Source: Oscillospiraceae bacterium (lineage in GTDB: Bacteria > Bacillota > Clostridia > Oscillospirales > Acutalibacteraceae). From it: a DNA stretch of 64,000 nt. Below are positions 36,184-45,781 of this stretch, in pieces (position 1 is the first letter of the stretch; each line of letters begins with the position of its first letter). The notes below the pieces were generated by a model. That model searched no databases. It worked only from the letters and a program-made list of their open reading frames with translations, and was not told the origin of the DNA. The stretch spans positions 62,001-126,000 of the forward strand of contig SVOV01000001.1 in the NCBI GenBank assembly GCA_015066205.1, read 5' to 3'. The position numbers and the translations under genes were made by a program.

Positions 36184-37557
36184 TTATCCGTCCGTTTTTC
36201 TCGTTCCGAGATTCTTTTTCCAGCTTCCCGAGAAAAAGAAAACAAGACCGATAACAAAGGGGGTAAAGCCCGCAAGAGCATCGCCCAGCCAGAATCCGTA
36301 ATACTCCATTCTGAAAACTATACCGAAAAGAAGAGAAAGTCCCAGCCTCATAATGATTCCGTCGAAAAGTGCTGTTGCAAAATTTACCTTGTAATTTCCG
36401 CTTCCGTTGAGAAGAGCATTCATAATTGCCCTGAAGGCTCCCGCATAGAAAAGAAGAACGGCAATGGGGAAGAATTTATCTCCCACAGCCACAACAGACA
36501 TATCGCCGTCAGCGAAGAAGCCTATTATTTCAGTCTGGAAAAGGAAGAAAATTACGGAGATAAGTGTTGAGATGCTGAGAGTTATATATGCAAGAGATCT
36601 CATAACGCCCTTTACTCTCTTTTCCTCTCCCGCCGCCATATTCTGACCGACAAGAGTTGAGCCCGCCGTATTCATGGCGGTCGAAACGAGGTTGCTTACG
36701 CTTGCAATTTTATTTGCAATTCCCGAGAAGGCGGAAACCTCGATGCCGTAAGAATTGATATGGGAATTTACAAAGAGCTTTGATATCTGAACGGATGCAA
36801 GCTTAATTGCCATGGGAATGCCAAGCTTTATAAGATCGGACAGATATTCCTTTTTCGGATGAATAAAATCGGAGGGTGTCATTTCAAGCTCAAATTCACG
36901 GCGGCGTATGAATAAGAATACCGAGCAGACAATGAAGCTTGTTGCCTGACTTATGACCGTTGCAAGAGCCGCACCTCTTGTGCCCATATTGAGGAAAACA
37001 ACAAAAACTATATCAAGCACAAGATTTGTCACTGCGGCAAGACTTATAAAAATAAAGGGGTGCTTTGAGTCGCCCATACCGCGGAGAACAGCGCTTACCA
37101 TATTGTAGCCGTAAATAAAAAACAGACCTGTCATACACACAAAGGAATATTCCGATGCAAGCTTATAGGCAGACTCGGGAGTGTTCATAAGCCTTAACAG
37201 GGGATCCTGAAAAGCTATGCTCAGAATACTTACAATAACGGAGCTTACCGACAGGAAGAAGAACATAGTTCCCGTAAAACTTCCGATTTTTCTTTTCTCT
37301 CCCGCCCCTACATATTTTGCAATAATGACCTGTCCCGCATTGGAAAAGCCTATTGCAATAAAGGTAAGGAGATTACAGAGATCTCCGCCGACGCTGACTG
37401 CCGAAATTCCTGTTTTGCCGAGAGTCTGCCCCACGATATACATATCGACCATATTATAGAAGACCTGCATAAGGTTTGAAAGAAAAAGAGGGGCGGCAAA
37501 AACTATCAGCTGACGGCCTATGTTGCCCTTTGTAAAATCCTTTATCTGTGTTTTCAT
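36184..37557 (-). CDS. MATE family efflux transporter
   Basis: A 457-residue protein with twelve membrane helices in two six-helix halves. The N-terminal LFLSNLMQVFYNMVDMYIVG and the second-half GIPMAIKLASVQIS segments are typical of MATE transporters, which export drugs or metabolites using Na+ or H+ gradients. The substrate is unknown. It lies just downstream of the VanY-type gene but a terminator hairpin sits between them. A second MATE gene lies 2 kb away on the other strand; the two are divergent in sequence, not a recent duplication. Confidence 0.93.
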   Translation of the reverse strand: MKTQIKDFTKGNIGRQLIVFAAPLFLSNLMQVFYNMVDMYIVGQTLGKTGISAVSVGGDLCNLLTFIAIGFSNAGQVIIAKYVGAGEKRKIGSFTGTMFFFLSVSSVIVSILSIAFQDPLLRLMNTPESAYKLASEYSFVCMTGLFFIYGYNMVSAVLRGMGDSKHPFIFISLAAVTNLVLDIVFVVFLNMGTRGAALATVISQATSFIVCSVFLFIRRREFELEMTPSDFIHPKKEYLSDLIKLGIPMAIKLASVQISKLFVNSHINSYGIEVSAFSGIANKIASVSNLVSTAMNTAGSTLVGQNMAAGEEKRVKGVMRSLAYITLSISTLISVIFFLFQTEIIGFFADGDMSVVAVGDKFFPIAVLLFYAGAFRAIMNALLNGSGNYKVNFATALFDGIIMRLGLSLLFGIVFRMEYYGFWLGDALAGFTPFVIGLVFFFSGSWKKNLGTRKTDG

Positions 37558-37580
37558 TGTATTCGTCCTTACTAAAGCAA

Positions 37581-37607
37581 AAAAAGGGCTTCAGAAAGCC
37601 CAATTTT
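37581..37607 (-). terminator. Terminator after the carboxypeptidase gene
   Basis: GGGCTT/AAGCCC with loop CAGA, flanked by A6 and T6, so it works on both strands; it begins at the stop codon of the carboxypeptidase gene. Confidence 0.7.
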
Positions 37608-38519
37608 TTAATCTGTGATAATAACCTCGGTGGTTTCCTCAATTACGGGAACAGCAGTGGTTTCCTCAGGTAAGGCTTCGGGAACGGCTGTTGTTTCTTC
37701 GTAAAGCACGGTGGTTTCCTCCTCGGGAGCATAAACGGAGGTGATTCCGAAATACTCTTCAAGACAAAGACCGCTGTTATATATTTTTTCAGCAACGCTG
37801 ACACCTACATATCTTATATGCCAGGGCTCATACATATAGCCTGTCTGGGCTTCCTTGTCTCTCGGATAGCGGAGAATGAAGCCGTATTTATGGCAGTTCT
37901 TTTCAACCCATTTTCCCTCTGCAGTATTTGCAAAGGAGGAGCTTATTTCGTTAAGATCAAGTGCAAGACCCGACTGATGCTCGGAGTGTCCGGGACGGGC
38001 TGAATATCTGTCTGCCGCAGCCTTGCCGTCACGGTCGCAGTATCTGTTATAAAGGCTCTGCTGAAGCTCATATGAACGGAAGCCCGAAGCATTCCAGAGT
38101 GTGAGTCCCTCTTTTGCGGCTGCCGACTTCATTTCGGAGAAGGCTCTTTCACATTCTGAAAGAAGCGCGCCGGGATTATAGCTTTCGGGAAGGGCATAGG
38201 TCTTATTTGCAACAAGAACACCGTCAACATAGGTTATGCCGTTCTTTTTCGAAATAACAAAGCCCTTTGAGGTATAGCCTACAACAGTACCGATGATAAC
38301 AGGCTCATCCTCCTTTTCGGTGGCGGGCTCTTCGGTCGTTGTTTCCTCGGCCTCAGAGGTTTGCTCTGCCTCGTTATTCTCATTGCTTCCCTGCTCGGGA
38401 GTGCCCTCCGTAATTATATCCACATCTGTCGTTTCGTCGGTGCCCTCCTCCTTACAGGATGAAAAAAGCATAACAAAGCTTAAAACTGCCGCTGTCAAAA
38501 CAATTATTTTTCTGTTCAT
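37608..38519 (-). CDS. VanY-type D-alanyl-D-alanine carboxypeptidase lipoprotein (M15B)
   Basis: About 303 residues. The N-terminus has a lipoprotein signal with lipobox FSSC near residue 20, followed by an acidic Thr/Glu linker. The M15 zinc peptidase domain (about 110-255) shows SARPGHSEHQSGLALDL (zinc His and Asp) and EPWHIRYVG (catalytic Glu and zinc His). It trims the terminal D-Ala from peptidoglycan stems on the cell surface. The C-terminal 45 residues are a low-complexity tail rich in E-T-T-A/E-V, perhaps a wall spacer. The ATG at 38519 is seven bases from AGAGGA; the ATG six bases earlier is too close to it. Confidence 0.9.
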   Translation of the reverse strand: MNRKIIVLTAAVLSFVMLFSSCKEEGTDETTDVDIITEGTPEQGSNENNEAEQTSEAEETTTEEPATEKEDEPVIIGTVVGYTSKGFVISKKNGITYVDGVLVANKTYALPESYNPGALLSECERAFSEMKSAAAKEGLTLWNASGFRSYELQQSLYNRYCDRDGKAAADRYSARPGHSEHQSGLALDLNEISSSFANTAEGKWVEKNCHKYGFILRYPRDKEAQTGYMYEPWHIRYVGVSVAEKIYNSGLCLEEYFGITSVYAPEEETTVLYEETTAVPEALPEETTAVPVIEETTEVIITD

Positions 38520-38626
38520 TTTCATTTCCTCTGCTATTAAAAAAATACCTGTCTGAAACAGGCATAGGCTTTACACTCCAAATATTATAATACTTAAAAA
38601 AACTTATGTCAATTAAATAAATAGTC

Positions 38627-38655
38627 TTTAAATGACATATTTTTTGTGCTATAAT
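38627..38655 (+). promoter_or_regulatory. Extended -10 promoter of the propeller-protein gene
   Basis: TGC-TATAAT with a weak TTTAAA -35 at 17 bp. AGAGGTG and ATG follow at 38673. Confidence 0.65.
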
Positions 38656-38672
38656 GCCAAAGAGGTGTTGTT

Positions 38673-39527
38673 ATGACAGACTTTATGAATGGTTTTAATA
38701 AGGTTTTTTCTCTTTTCTTTTGTATTATGCTGCTTCTGACGGGCGGTATAAACAGCATCTTCACGGGGGAAGTGAAGAATTGGGAATCGCAAACTTCCGT
38801 AGTGGGATTGGAAACTCTTACGCGCTCACAGGATGTTACCACAGACGGCGAATATTTTTATTTCAGCGGAAAGACAAGTCTTCAGAAGGTAAGCCTTGAC
38901 GGCAAAGAAATTGTTGCTATTAATACTAAGGCTCTCGATAATGAGCTTGGTGAAAAATTTAACAGTCAGCATATCGGCGGAATCAGCTATTATAACGGAA
39001 TCATCTATGCCGCCTGTGAGGACTCCAAGCAGTGGCAGTATCCCGTTATCGCTCTTTTTGATGCAGACACTCTCGAATATACGGGAAAATGCTTCCTGCT
39101 TCCTACCTCTCTTCAGTCGAGAGGTGTGCCCTGGGTTGCCGTTGACGGAGAAAACGGTGTCGCTTTCACGGGGGACTCAAGAAATTATACGGAAATCTAT
39201 AAATTCTCCCTTGAGGATTTTTCATATGTAGAAACTGTTGCCTTGTCTTCGGAGGTTCAGAAGATTCAGGGCGGAGAGATCTCGGACGGAAAGCTTTTTG
39301 CGGGCACAAACGATATGACGAGAGCCTGCTATACCGTTGACCTTGAAACAGGTGAGGTAAATAAGCTTTTTGACAGAATAATGTATGAGTATAAGCTTAT
39401 AGATAATTTCGGCGGAGAGGGAGAGGGCCTTACGCTTCTTTCAATGGAGGACGGAACATATATACACACTCTTCAGCTGGGTGCTCTTTTCATTGACTCC
39501 TCGCTCAGACACTATAAATATCAGTAA
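38673..39527 (+). CDS. Secreted beta-propeller-like protein
   Basis: A 284-residue protein with an N-terminal hydrophobic segment (about 11-27) that acts as signal or anchor. The remainder is a run of short beta strands with blade-like returns (DGEYFYFSG, DADTLEYTGKC, DLETGEVNKL), consistent with a six- or seven-bladed propeller of the NHL/PQQ type. No catalytic motif is evident; such proteins often bind ligands or scaffold complexes. The MATE gene starts 15 bp after its stop, so it heads an operon. Confidence 0.72.
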   Translation: MTDFMNGFNKVFSLFFCIMLLLTGGINSIFTGEVKNWESQTSVVGLETLTRSQDVTTDGEYFYFSGKTSLQKVSLDGKEIVAINTKALDNELGEKFNSQHIGGISYYNGIIYAACEDSKQWQYPVIALFDADTLEYTGKCFLLPTSLQSRGVPWVAVDGENGVAFTGDSRNYTEIYKFSLEDFSYVETVALSSEVQKIQGGEISDGKLFAGTNDMTRACYTVDLETGEVNKLFDRIMYEYKLIDNFGGEGEGLTLLSMEDGTYIHTLQLGALFIDSSLRHYKYQ

Positions 39528-39542
39528 TTTTTCGGAGATACT

Positions 39543-40925
39543 ATGCGTTTAAGAAATCTTGTCGGTGACAAAAACTTTTATAAAATGACCTTTTCTGTTG
39601 CAATCCCCATAATGCTTCAGAATTTTATCACCAACCTTGTGAATATGCTCGACAATCTTATGGTAGGCTCTGTGGGAACGGAGCAGATGACGGGCGTATC
39701 GGTCGTGAATCAGCTTGTTTTTATCTTTAACCTTGCAATTTTCGGCGCCATAAGCGGCGTCGGAATTTTTACTGCACAGTTTTACGGAAAAAAGGACAAC
39801 GACGGAATAAGATATACCTTAAGATATAAGCTTTATATCTGTATGGTTTTATTTGTCATTGCTCTGGGGATCTTTATTTTCTTCAACGAGCCTCTTATCT
39901 CCCTGTTTTTGCACGAAAGCGGGGACGGGCTTGACCTCGGGGCTACTCTTTCTTATGCCAAGGACTATCTTTATGTTATTCTTATTGGTCTTCTTCCCTT
40001 TGCAGTTGCCAATGCCTTTGCGGGAACGCTCAGAGAAACGGGCGATACCTTTACTCCTATGGTAACGGGACTTATTGCCGTTGTAGTAAACTGCGTGTTC
40101 AACTATCTTCTCATATTCGGAAAAATCGGCTTCCCCGAAATGGGTGTCAGGGGAGCTGCCGCCGCAACGGTGCTTTCCCGTTGGGTGGAATGTATTATAC
40201 TTGTATCATATGCCGTAGCAAAGAGAAAGACAAAGTTCCCCTATGTAAGAAATCTTCTTAAGAGCTTCCGTGTTCCTTTGGATCTCACCGTTGCCGTTAC
40301 AAAAAAGGCAATTCCGCTTTTTCTCAATGAGCTTCTCTGGTCAACGGGTATGTCCTCGCTTTCCGTGGCTTATTCTCTTCACGGGCTCACCGTTGTTGCC
40401 GCCATAAGCATTGCAACAACAGTAAATAACCTGTTTATGATAGCCTTCCTTTCAATGGGCTCTTCAATAGGTATTATTGCAGGAAAGCTTCTCGGTGCAG
40501 GAAAGCACGAGGAGGCTGTCGATACGGTAAAGAAGCTTATTGCCTTTTCGGTGGTGCTGAGTATCGTAATGGGTGTGCTTCTTTTCTCAGTCGGCGCTCT
40601 TATTCCCTCTCTTTATCAGAAGACCGATGAAGCTGCAAAGGAGCTTGCCGTATATTTAATAAGAGTATTTTCTCTTGTTATGTGGATAGATTCCATTGCA
40701 AATGCCTCATATTTTACACTGCGCTCGGGAGGAAAGACCTTTGTTACCTTCCTCTTCGACTCGGGTACATTATGGGTGCTTTCCGTTCCCGTTGCATTTA
40801 TCCTCTATTATGCAGGGGTCAGCATTTACTGGGTATTCCCCGTAATTCAGCTTATCGGTATTGTAAAGGTTATTGTAGGACTTACCCTTGTGGGTAAAAG
40901 GGTCTGGGTCAAAACACTTATATAA
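39543..40925 (+). CDS. MATE family efflux transporter
   Basis: A 460-residue, twelve-helix transporter. The first helix region SVAIPIMLQNFITNLVNMLDNLMVGSVG and the LPFAVANAFAGTLRETGDT segment are family hallmarks. It exports an unknown compound, coupled to an ion gradient. GGAG precedes the ATG and the 61-residue gene follows after 12 bp. Confidence 0.93.
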   Translation: MRLRNLVGDKNFYKMTFSVAIPIMLQNFITNLVNMLDNLMVGSVGTEQMTGVSVVNQLVFIFNLAIFGAISGVGIFTAQFYGKKDNDGIRYTLRYKLYICMVLFVIALGIFIFFNEPLISLFLHESGDGLDLGATLSYAKDYLYVILIGLLPFAVANAFAGTLRETGDTFTPMVTGLIAVVVNCVFNYLLIFGKIGFPEMGVRGAAAATVLSRWVECIILVSYAVAKRKTKFPYVRNLLKSFRVPLDLTVAVTKKAIPLFLNELLWSTGMSSLSVAYSLHGLTVVAAISIATTVNNLFMIAFLSMGSSIGIIAGKLLGAGKHEEAVDTVKKLIAFSVVLSIVMGVLLFSVGALIPSLYQKTDEAAKELAVYLIRVFSLVMWIDSIANASYFTLRSGGKTFVTFLFDSGTLWVLSVPVAFILYYAGVSIYWVFPVIQLIGIVKVIVGLTLVGKRVWVKTLI

Positions 40926-40937
40926 AGGAGAATTATT

Positions 40938-41123
40938 ATGCTTTTTCCCGAATTTTCAGAAAATAAAGAAGATACGATCATCCTGTATTTCTCTGTAGAC
41001 ACAGGAGATGTAAGAAATATACAGGATGAGCTTGAAAAGACCTATGTATGCTTTGAAAAAATGGGTACTGCCGTAAAGGACGGCAAAAAATATGTAACTA
41101 TGGAAATAAAGGACGAAAACTGA
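40938..41123 (+). CDS. Conserved-type small protein, function unknown
   Basis: A 61-residue acidic cytoplasmic protein with an alternating alpha/beta pattern, without Cys clusters or membrane helix. AAAGGAG sits at ideal distance from the ATG and it is packed between the MATE and PPP-phosphatase genes, which supports it as a real gene. I do not recognise a family. Confidence 0.75.
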   Translation: MLFPEFSENKEDTIILYFSVDTGDVRNIQDELEKTYVCFEKMGTAVKDGKKYVTMEIKDEN

Positions 41124-41142
41124 CAGAATAAGGGTGAATGTA

Positions 41143-41847
41143 ATGATCTATGCGGTCTCCGATCTTCACGGATATCCCTTTGATAAATTCAAGGCCTTAC
41201 TTGACAGCATCGGCTTTTCGGATGAGGATTTTCTCTATATCCTCGGCGATACCGTAGACAGAGGCTCTGACGGAATAAAATATATCCGCTATATCAGAAC
41301 AAGGCGGAATATGAAGCTTATTATGGGAAACCACGAGGATATGATGCTGGGCTGTGAGTTTCTTTTTGATGTTGTGACCGATGATAATATCGATATGCTC
41401 ACAACAGAAAAGCTCGAAAGACATCTGCACTGGACTATGAACGGAGGAACTCCCACCATAGATGCCTTAAGAGGTGTAAGAGAGAGTGAGCTGAAGCATA
41501 TTTTCTCGTATATCCGCCGTCTTCCTCTTTATGCGAGGGTCAGTGCGGGCGGAAGAGATTTTATTTTATGCCACAGCGGACTTGGAAATTTCAGTCCCGA
41601 TAAGCCCTTGGAGGAATATACAAGGCACGAGCTTTTATGGACCCGTCCCGAGCTTTCCGACAGATTCTTCGAGGACGGAACAATAACTGTTTTCGGACAC
41701 ACTCCCACAATGAGCTATTCGGATGAATATAAGGGAAAGCCGATATTTACGGATACCTGGATAAATATAGATGCGGGGGCAGCCTACGGCGAAAAGCCCG
41801 CCATACTGCGCCTTGATGACTTAAAGGTTTTTTATCCCGAGGACTGA
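41143..41847 (+). CDS. PPP-type serine/threonine phosphatase or ApaH-like metallophosphoesterase
   Basis: About 234 residues, soluble. The N-terminal blocks are those of the PPP family: VSDLHGYP (about 5-12), LGDTVDRGSDG (about 36-46) and IMGNHEDM (about 64-71). Later come LCHSGLGN and VFGHTPT, which supply the last metal ligands. It may dephosphorylate proteins or cleave diadenosine tetraphosphate. The ATG at 41143 was chosen for its AAGGGTGA site; a GTG at 41134 would sit inside that site. It is the last clear member of the MATE operon before DUF3737. Confidence 0.88.
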   Translation: MIYAVSDLHGYPFDKFKALLDSIGFSDEDFLYILGDTVDRGSDGIKYIRYIRTRRNMKLIMGNHEDMMLGCEFLFDVVTDDNIDMLTTEKLERHLHWTMNGGTPTIDALRGVRESELKHIFSYIRRLPLYARVSAGGRDFILCHSGLGNFSPDKPLEEYTRHELLWTRPELSDRFFEDGTITVFGHTPTMSYSDEYKGKPIFTDTWINIDAGAAYGEKPAILRLDDLKVFYPED

Positions 41848-41903
41848 TATTCAGGGGGATAAAATGCCGTCAGAATTTATGTTTTTTACGGAGAGAAAAT
41901 AAA

Positions 41904-42737
41904 ATGACAGTAATTGAAAACAAAACCTTTGATGAAGAAAGAGCTCTTTACGGCTCAACGGATGTAAAAGCGGTGAACTGCCGTTTTGACGGACCCGCCG
42001 ACGGGGAAAGCGCCTTTAAGGAAAGCTCCCTTATTGAAACGGAAAACTGCTTTTTTAATCTGCGCTATCCCTTCTGGCATACTCATACGCTTAAGATAAC
42101 CGACTGCGAAATGACTGAGCTTTGCCGTGCGGCATTATGGTATTCCGATAATATCACAATAAAAAATACGCGCCTTCACGGAATAAAGGCGCTTCGCGAA
42201 TGCGAAAATATAATAATGGAGGACTGCAGTGTTATTTCTCCCGAATTCGGCTGGTTTTCAAAGAATATCACGATGAAAAACAGCAGTGCCGAGGGTGAGT
42301 ATTTTATGCTTCGTGCCGAGAATCTCGATTTTACGGATATGACCCTTAAGGGCAAGTATTCTTTCCAGTACATAAAGAACTGCACCTTTACAAACTGTGT
42401 TTTTGACACAAAGGATGCCTTCTGGCACGCAGAAAACATAACAGTAAAAAACTGTACCGTCAAGGGTGAATACCTTGCCTGGTACAGTAAAAACATAACC
42501 TTTATAGATTGTACGGTCTCGGGCACACAGCCCCTTTGCTATGCTAAGGGACTTAAAATGATAAACTGCCGTATGGAGAACGCCGACCTTGCCTTTGAAA
42601 AATCTCAGGTTGAAGCCGAGCTTACCTCGCCCGTAATAAGCATAAAGAATCCCAAAAAGGGCTTTATAAGCTTGCCGTCATATGATGAGCTTATCCTTAC
42701 GGAGGAAACGGACTGTGAGATAAGCCTCACCAAATGA
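41904..42737 (+). CDS. DUF3737 family right-handed beta-helix protein
   Basis: A 277-residue cytoplasmic protein made of repeated strands such as ENITVKNCTVKGEY, KNITFIDCTVSG and ENIIMEDCSVIS. This regular N-I-T/I-x-(D/K/N)-(C/S) ladder is a right-handed parallel beta-helix and matches the DUF3737 family. Biochemical role unknown. GGAGAG precedes the ATG. Its stop TGA directly abuts the stop of the convergent 42738 gene; the six bases TGATCA serve both genes. Confidence 0.85.
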   Translation: MTVIENKTFDEERALYGSTDVKAVNCRFDGPADGESAFKESSLIETENCFFNLRYPFWHTHTLKITDCEMTELCRAALWYSDNITIKNTRLHGIKALRECENIIMEDCSVISPEFGWFSKNITMKNSSAEGEYFMLRAENLDFTDMTLKGKYSFQYIKNCTFTNCVFDTKDAFWHAENITVKNCTVKGEYLAWYSKNITFIDCTVSGTQPLCYAKGLKMINCRMENADLAFEKSQVEAELTSPVISIKNPKKGFISLPSYDELILTEETDCEISLTK

Positions 42738-42974
42738 TCAGCTGTTTTCGGATAAGGTACAGATCACACTTATAAGAAGGGCTCCCGAAAGAATAAGCAC
42801 CAATGCCTTTACAGAGCCTGAAAGAGCAACGGCTCCCGAAATGCCGAAAAGCACGGCTGAAATAAAGGTAAACAAAGCTTTGCTTTTGCCTTTAATTTTT
42901 CCCTGAAGCATCAGCACTGCGGCAATAATTAGAATCAATGCCGCGAAAAAGAAAATTCCCGCAAGTATTTTCAT
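42738..42974 (-). CDS. Small membrane protein, unknown function
   Basis: A 78-residue protein with two or three hydrophobic helices and a short basic loop (GKIKGKSK) between the first two. GAGGTG lies at good distance from the ATG; a GTG three codons earlier falls inside that site. No family is recognised. It lies after the terminator of the ABC exporter operon. Confidence 0.65.
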   Translation of the reverse strand: MKILAGIFFFAALILIIAAVLMLQGKIKGKSKALFTFISAVLFGISGAVALSGSVKALVLILSGALLISVICTLSENS

Positions 42975-43010
42975 ATTTATCACCTCGTTTTATAATGACA
43001 AAAAACAAGA

Positions 43011-43048
43011 ACAAAAAACCACCCGAAAAAACGGGTGGTTAATTTTTT
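43011..43048 (-). terminator. Terminator after the ABC exporter operon
   Basis: A perfect 9-bp stem AACCACCCG/CGGGTGGTT, loop A6, with T-rich flanks on both strands; 130 bp past the permease stop. Confidence 0.75.
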
Positions 43049-43180
43049 GTAAAGGGATCCACGGCAATTCCTTTTTTGTTCCGCCCTTGCTTTTCAGGTC
43101 TATCATAAAGAAAATTCAGCGGAAAATAAAGGCAAAGTGCAAAAGTGCAGTGTTTATCTGCACTTTTGCAGAACAAGTTA

Positions 43181-45781
43181 TCAGTATACAGGGTTGTTGT
43201 TCAGAGTGTAACTGAAATTTTTTACAAAATCCGGGGCATCCTCACGGCTGAGATATTTTACATTATATGTGCCGTTTGAATACTTTATAAGGCAAAAGAA
43301 TCCTTCATTAAAGGTATATTCGTGAAGCTTCATAAGAGGAACCAGGGTTTTAATTTTTTCCTTATCAGTTATTTTATTTTCTGCAATACTGTCTTCAATA
43401 AGTGATATGTCGTCAGAGATATAATAGAGATCTTCCCTGAATACGGGATATGCAAAGAAATCAAAAATATAATTCCTTGTATTGTATCTGTAGTATGAGA
43501 ATATTTCATTGAGATCATATTCACGGAAAGCAACGGATTCTATTGCGAGTTCACTCATAAAGCAATCGGAAAGTCCGAAGCCCGCAAGAACATTCAGAGT
43601 ATTTGTCATATCCTCCGTGATTATAATATCATAGCTTCTGTCCTGATCTCTCATACCGCCGAGTCCCTGATACTGCATGGTGTCAGTGTAAAGATATCTT
43701 GTATCCGCGGGTTCTTCGGGGAAAAGCTCATCCTCGGAGAATAATTCATCCTCGGGATAATCCTCTGTGCCTGTGAACTCCTCTTCAGGGGTGACTTCAG
43801 GCTCTGAGAAGACAGCAGGAGAGGAAACCTCTTCGGTATTATGCATAATGTCTATGTTTTGCTCATTTCTGATTTCACCGAAGACCTCATCCTTTATTCC
43901 GAAGCTTAAAATTCCCGTCTGGGGCTTGTTTCCGAAATAATAATCCTCATATGAAAGAGCTGAAATGTCCTTATAGACCGCATCTTTAAGAGTGTTGAAC
44001 TGTTCTTCGGTTAAATTAAGCACTCTGTTTTCCTGCAAGGAGGTGCTTCTTGCAATTACCTCGGAATATTTATAGGTAAAAGCCAGCTTGTAAGCGTTAG
44101 CCTCGTCAATATATCCGTATTGCTCATATTCAGCCTTCAGCTCTTCCATAGTAAAGGGGCTGTAAATAACATTACGGATCTCATCCTTATAGCCTTTAAG
44201 CTCTGTGAGCTTCAGAAGCTCCGAAAGCTCATCCTTGCTTGTAATAGTATGGCGTCTTTCGGAAATCTTACCGTTTTTCAGATTATAACGGATTATGATT
44301 TCATTTGCGATACCGTCATTCTTCTCAATATCAATTATCTTACGGTTGAATTCCATAATTTTGTCTATGTCCGCCGGATCATTCATTTCGGGCAACAGAC
44401 TGTAGACATATGGTTCAAATGCATTTATAAAGTCGTTGGTGTTCCAGTTATAATGCATCATATCCATTGAGATACAGGAATATGAAACGGGCAGAGAGAT
44501 CTCAGCAGAGCTTATTTTACTTTTATCGGGAATGTAATCCGAATAACCGAAAACGCCTGTCATACATATACCGTATATAAGACATACTACGGTCATATGA
44601 ATAACGAATTTATAAAGTGACTTGAGGATCTTCAGGAAATTGCGTTTTAAGAATATTTCCGCAATCAGGTAAAGACCAAAGGCAGCACCGAAGCCTGCGA
44701 TGGCTACGACCCACATTTCGGTCCACTCAATTTCTCCTAAAAGCACGGCAGAGCCGAGAAGACAAAGCTCAAATATTGTGAGATTGCTCAGCAGCTTATT
44801 TGTGTTAAGGAAACCGCAGTTTTCGGCCTTTATTCTCTTAAAGAGAAGAGAGCCGAGAATTCCCAGTCCTGCGGCAACTATAAACCAGGGTAAATGAATG
44901 AAGAGCTTAGGTATATACCAGTCGGCTACCTCGTGGTCAATTCTGAGAGTGAGCTTTCCGTCAGTGATAAAGCCTTTTGCAAAAGCACAGATCTCATTGA
45001 CAAAGAATAAAAGAGGATTATAGTCAGAGGTGGTTTCAAGAAGCGAAGGGGCAGCAGAACCCCAATTATCGTGGTCAGATAAGCCGAATTCAAAAATAGT
45101 AAGATTAACGGTTGATGAGGAGAGGAACGCACCGATTATCTGTTCTGTAAGAAAAATAATTATAGTGGGTGCAAAAAGAAGTGAGGCGGAATAAACGACT
45201 GCTTCCGAAACCGTTCCTACACTGGAAAATACAACGGACGCAACAGAAAAGCATATGAGCGAAAACACTGAAAGTCCGCAGTACATATGAAGCATTACAA
45301 GTGAAAGCTGCCATGAGCCTCCGAGGAAAATGAGATTTACGATATAAGAAAGAATTACGGGGATGAGTGTTGCGCATATTAAAAGCAGTGCTCCTGCCAT
45401 ATATTTTGACATAAAAAGGGTACTTCTTTTAATACCGAGACTATAAAACACATTGACTGTTTTTTTATCACAGATAAAGCTGAAAAGCTTTATTGCAACG
45501 ATAATGGAAAGAATTCCGAGAACAGCGAATAAAACATAAAATTCCGCAGGGTCGGAAAAATCATAAATAAAGAATTTATATAGATCCTTAGAAAGCTGTC
45601 TTTCTCCGACGGCATCGGAAGAACCGAAATCGGTATTGATGAAATTAATGAGCGGAATAGCCGCCATAAGAAAGGTCTGAAGCAGTGCTATGAGAACGGC
45701 AGGAACGAAGCCCGCGGAAAGACCGCTGAAAAATGAATAGGCGGCGCCCTTTTTCTTACTTAAAGATCTGCGAAAAATCAT
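43181..45781 (-). CDS. ABC exporter permease, large, with extracytoplasmic domain
   Basis: About 866 residues. The N-terminal half has about nine to ten membrane helices including an FtsX/ABC-2-type start. After about residue 420 a long hydrophilic domain follows with no return to the membrane apart from one helix near 390-410. That domain includes a very acidic linker rich in E-D-E-L-F-P-E. It pairs with the upstream ATPase and should export or extract a lipid, peptide or antibiotic. The ATG at 45781 has GGAGGGTG nine bases upstream and overlaps the ATPase gene by 26 bp; a TTG eight codons earlier is less likely. Confidence 0.82.
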   Translation of the reverse strand: MIFRRSLSKKKGAAYSFFSGLSAGFVPAVLIALLQTFLMAAIPLINFINTDFGSSDAVGERQLSKDLYKFFIYDFSDPAEFYVLFAVLGILSIIVAIKLFSFICDKKTVNVFYSLGIKRSTLFMSKYMAGALLLICATLIPVILSYIVNLIFLGGSWQLSLVMLHMYCGLSVFSLICFSVASVVFSSVGTVSEAVVYSASLLFAPTIIIFLTEQIIGAFLSSSTVNLTIFEFGLSDHDNWGSAAPSLLETTSDYNPLLFFVNEICAFAKGFITDGKLTLRIDHEVADWYIPKLFIHLPWFIVAAGLGILGSLLFKRIKAENCGFLNTNKLLSNLTIFELCLLGSAVLLGEIEWTEMWVVAIAGFGAAFGLYLIAEIFLKRNFLKILKSLYKFVIHMTVVCLIYGICMTGVFGYSDYIPDKSKISSAEISLPVSYSCISMDMMHYNWNTNDFINAFEPYVYSLLPEMNDPADIDKIMEFNRKIIDIEKNDGIANEIIIRYNLKNGKISERRHTITSKDELSELLKLTELKGYKDEIRNVIYSPFTMEELKAEYEQYGYIDEANAYKLAFTYKYSEVIARSTSLQENRVLNLTEEQFNTLKDAVYKDISALSYEDYYFGNKPQTGILSFGIKDEVFGEIRNEQNIDIMHNTEEVSSPAVFSEPEVTPEEEFTGTEDYPEDELFSEDELFPEEPADTRYLYTDTMQYQGLGGMRDQDRSYDIIITEDMTNTLNVLAGFGLSDCFMSELAIESVAFREYDLNEIFSYYRYNTRNYIFDFFAYPVFREDLYYISDDISLIEDSIAENKITDKEKIKTLVPLMKLHEYTFNEGFFCLIKYSNGTYNVKYLSREDAPDFVKNFSYTLNNNPVY

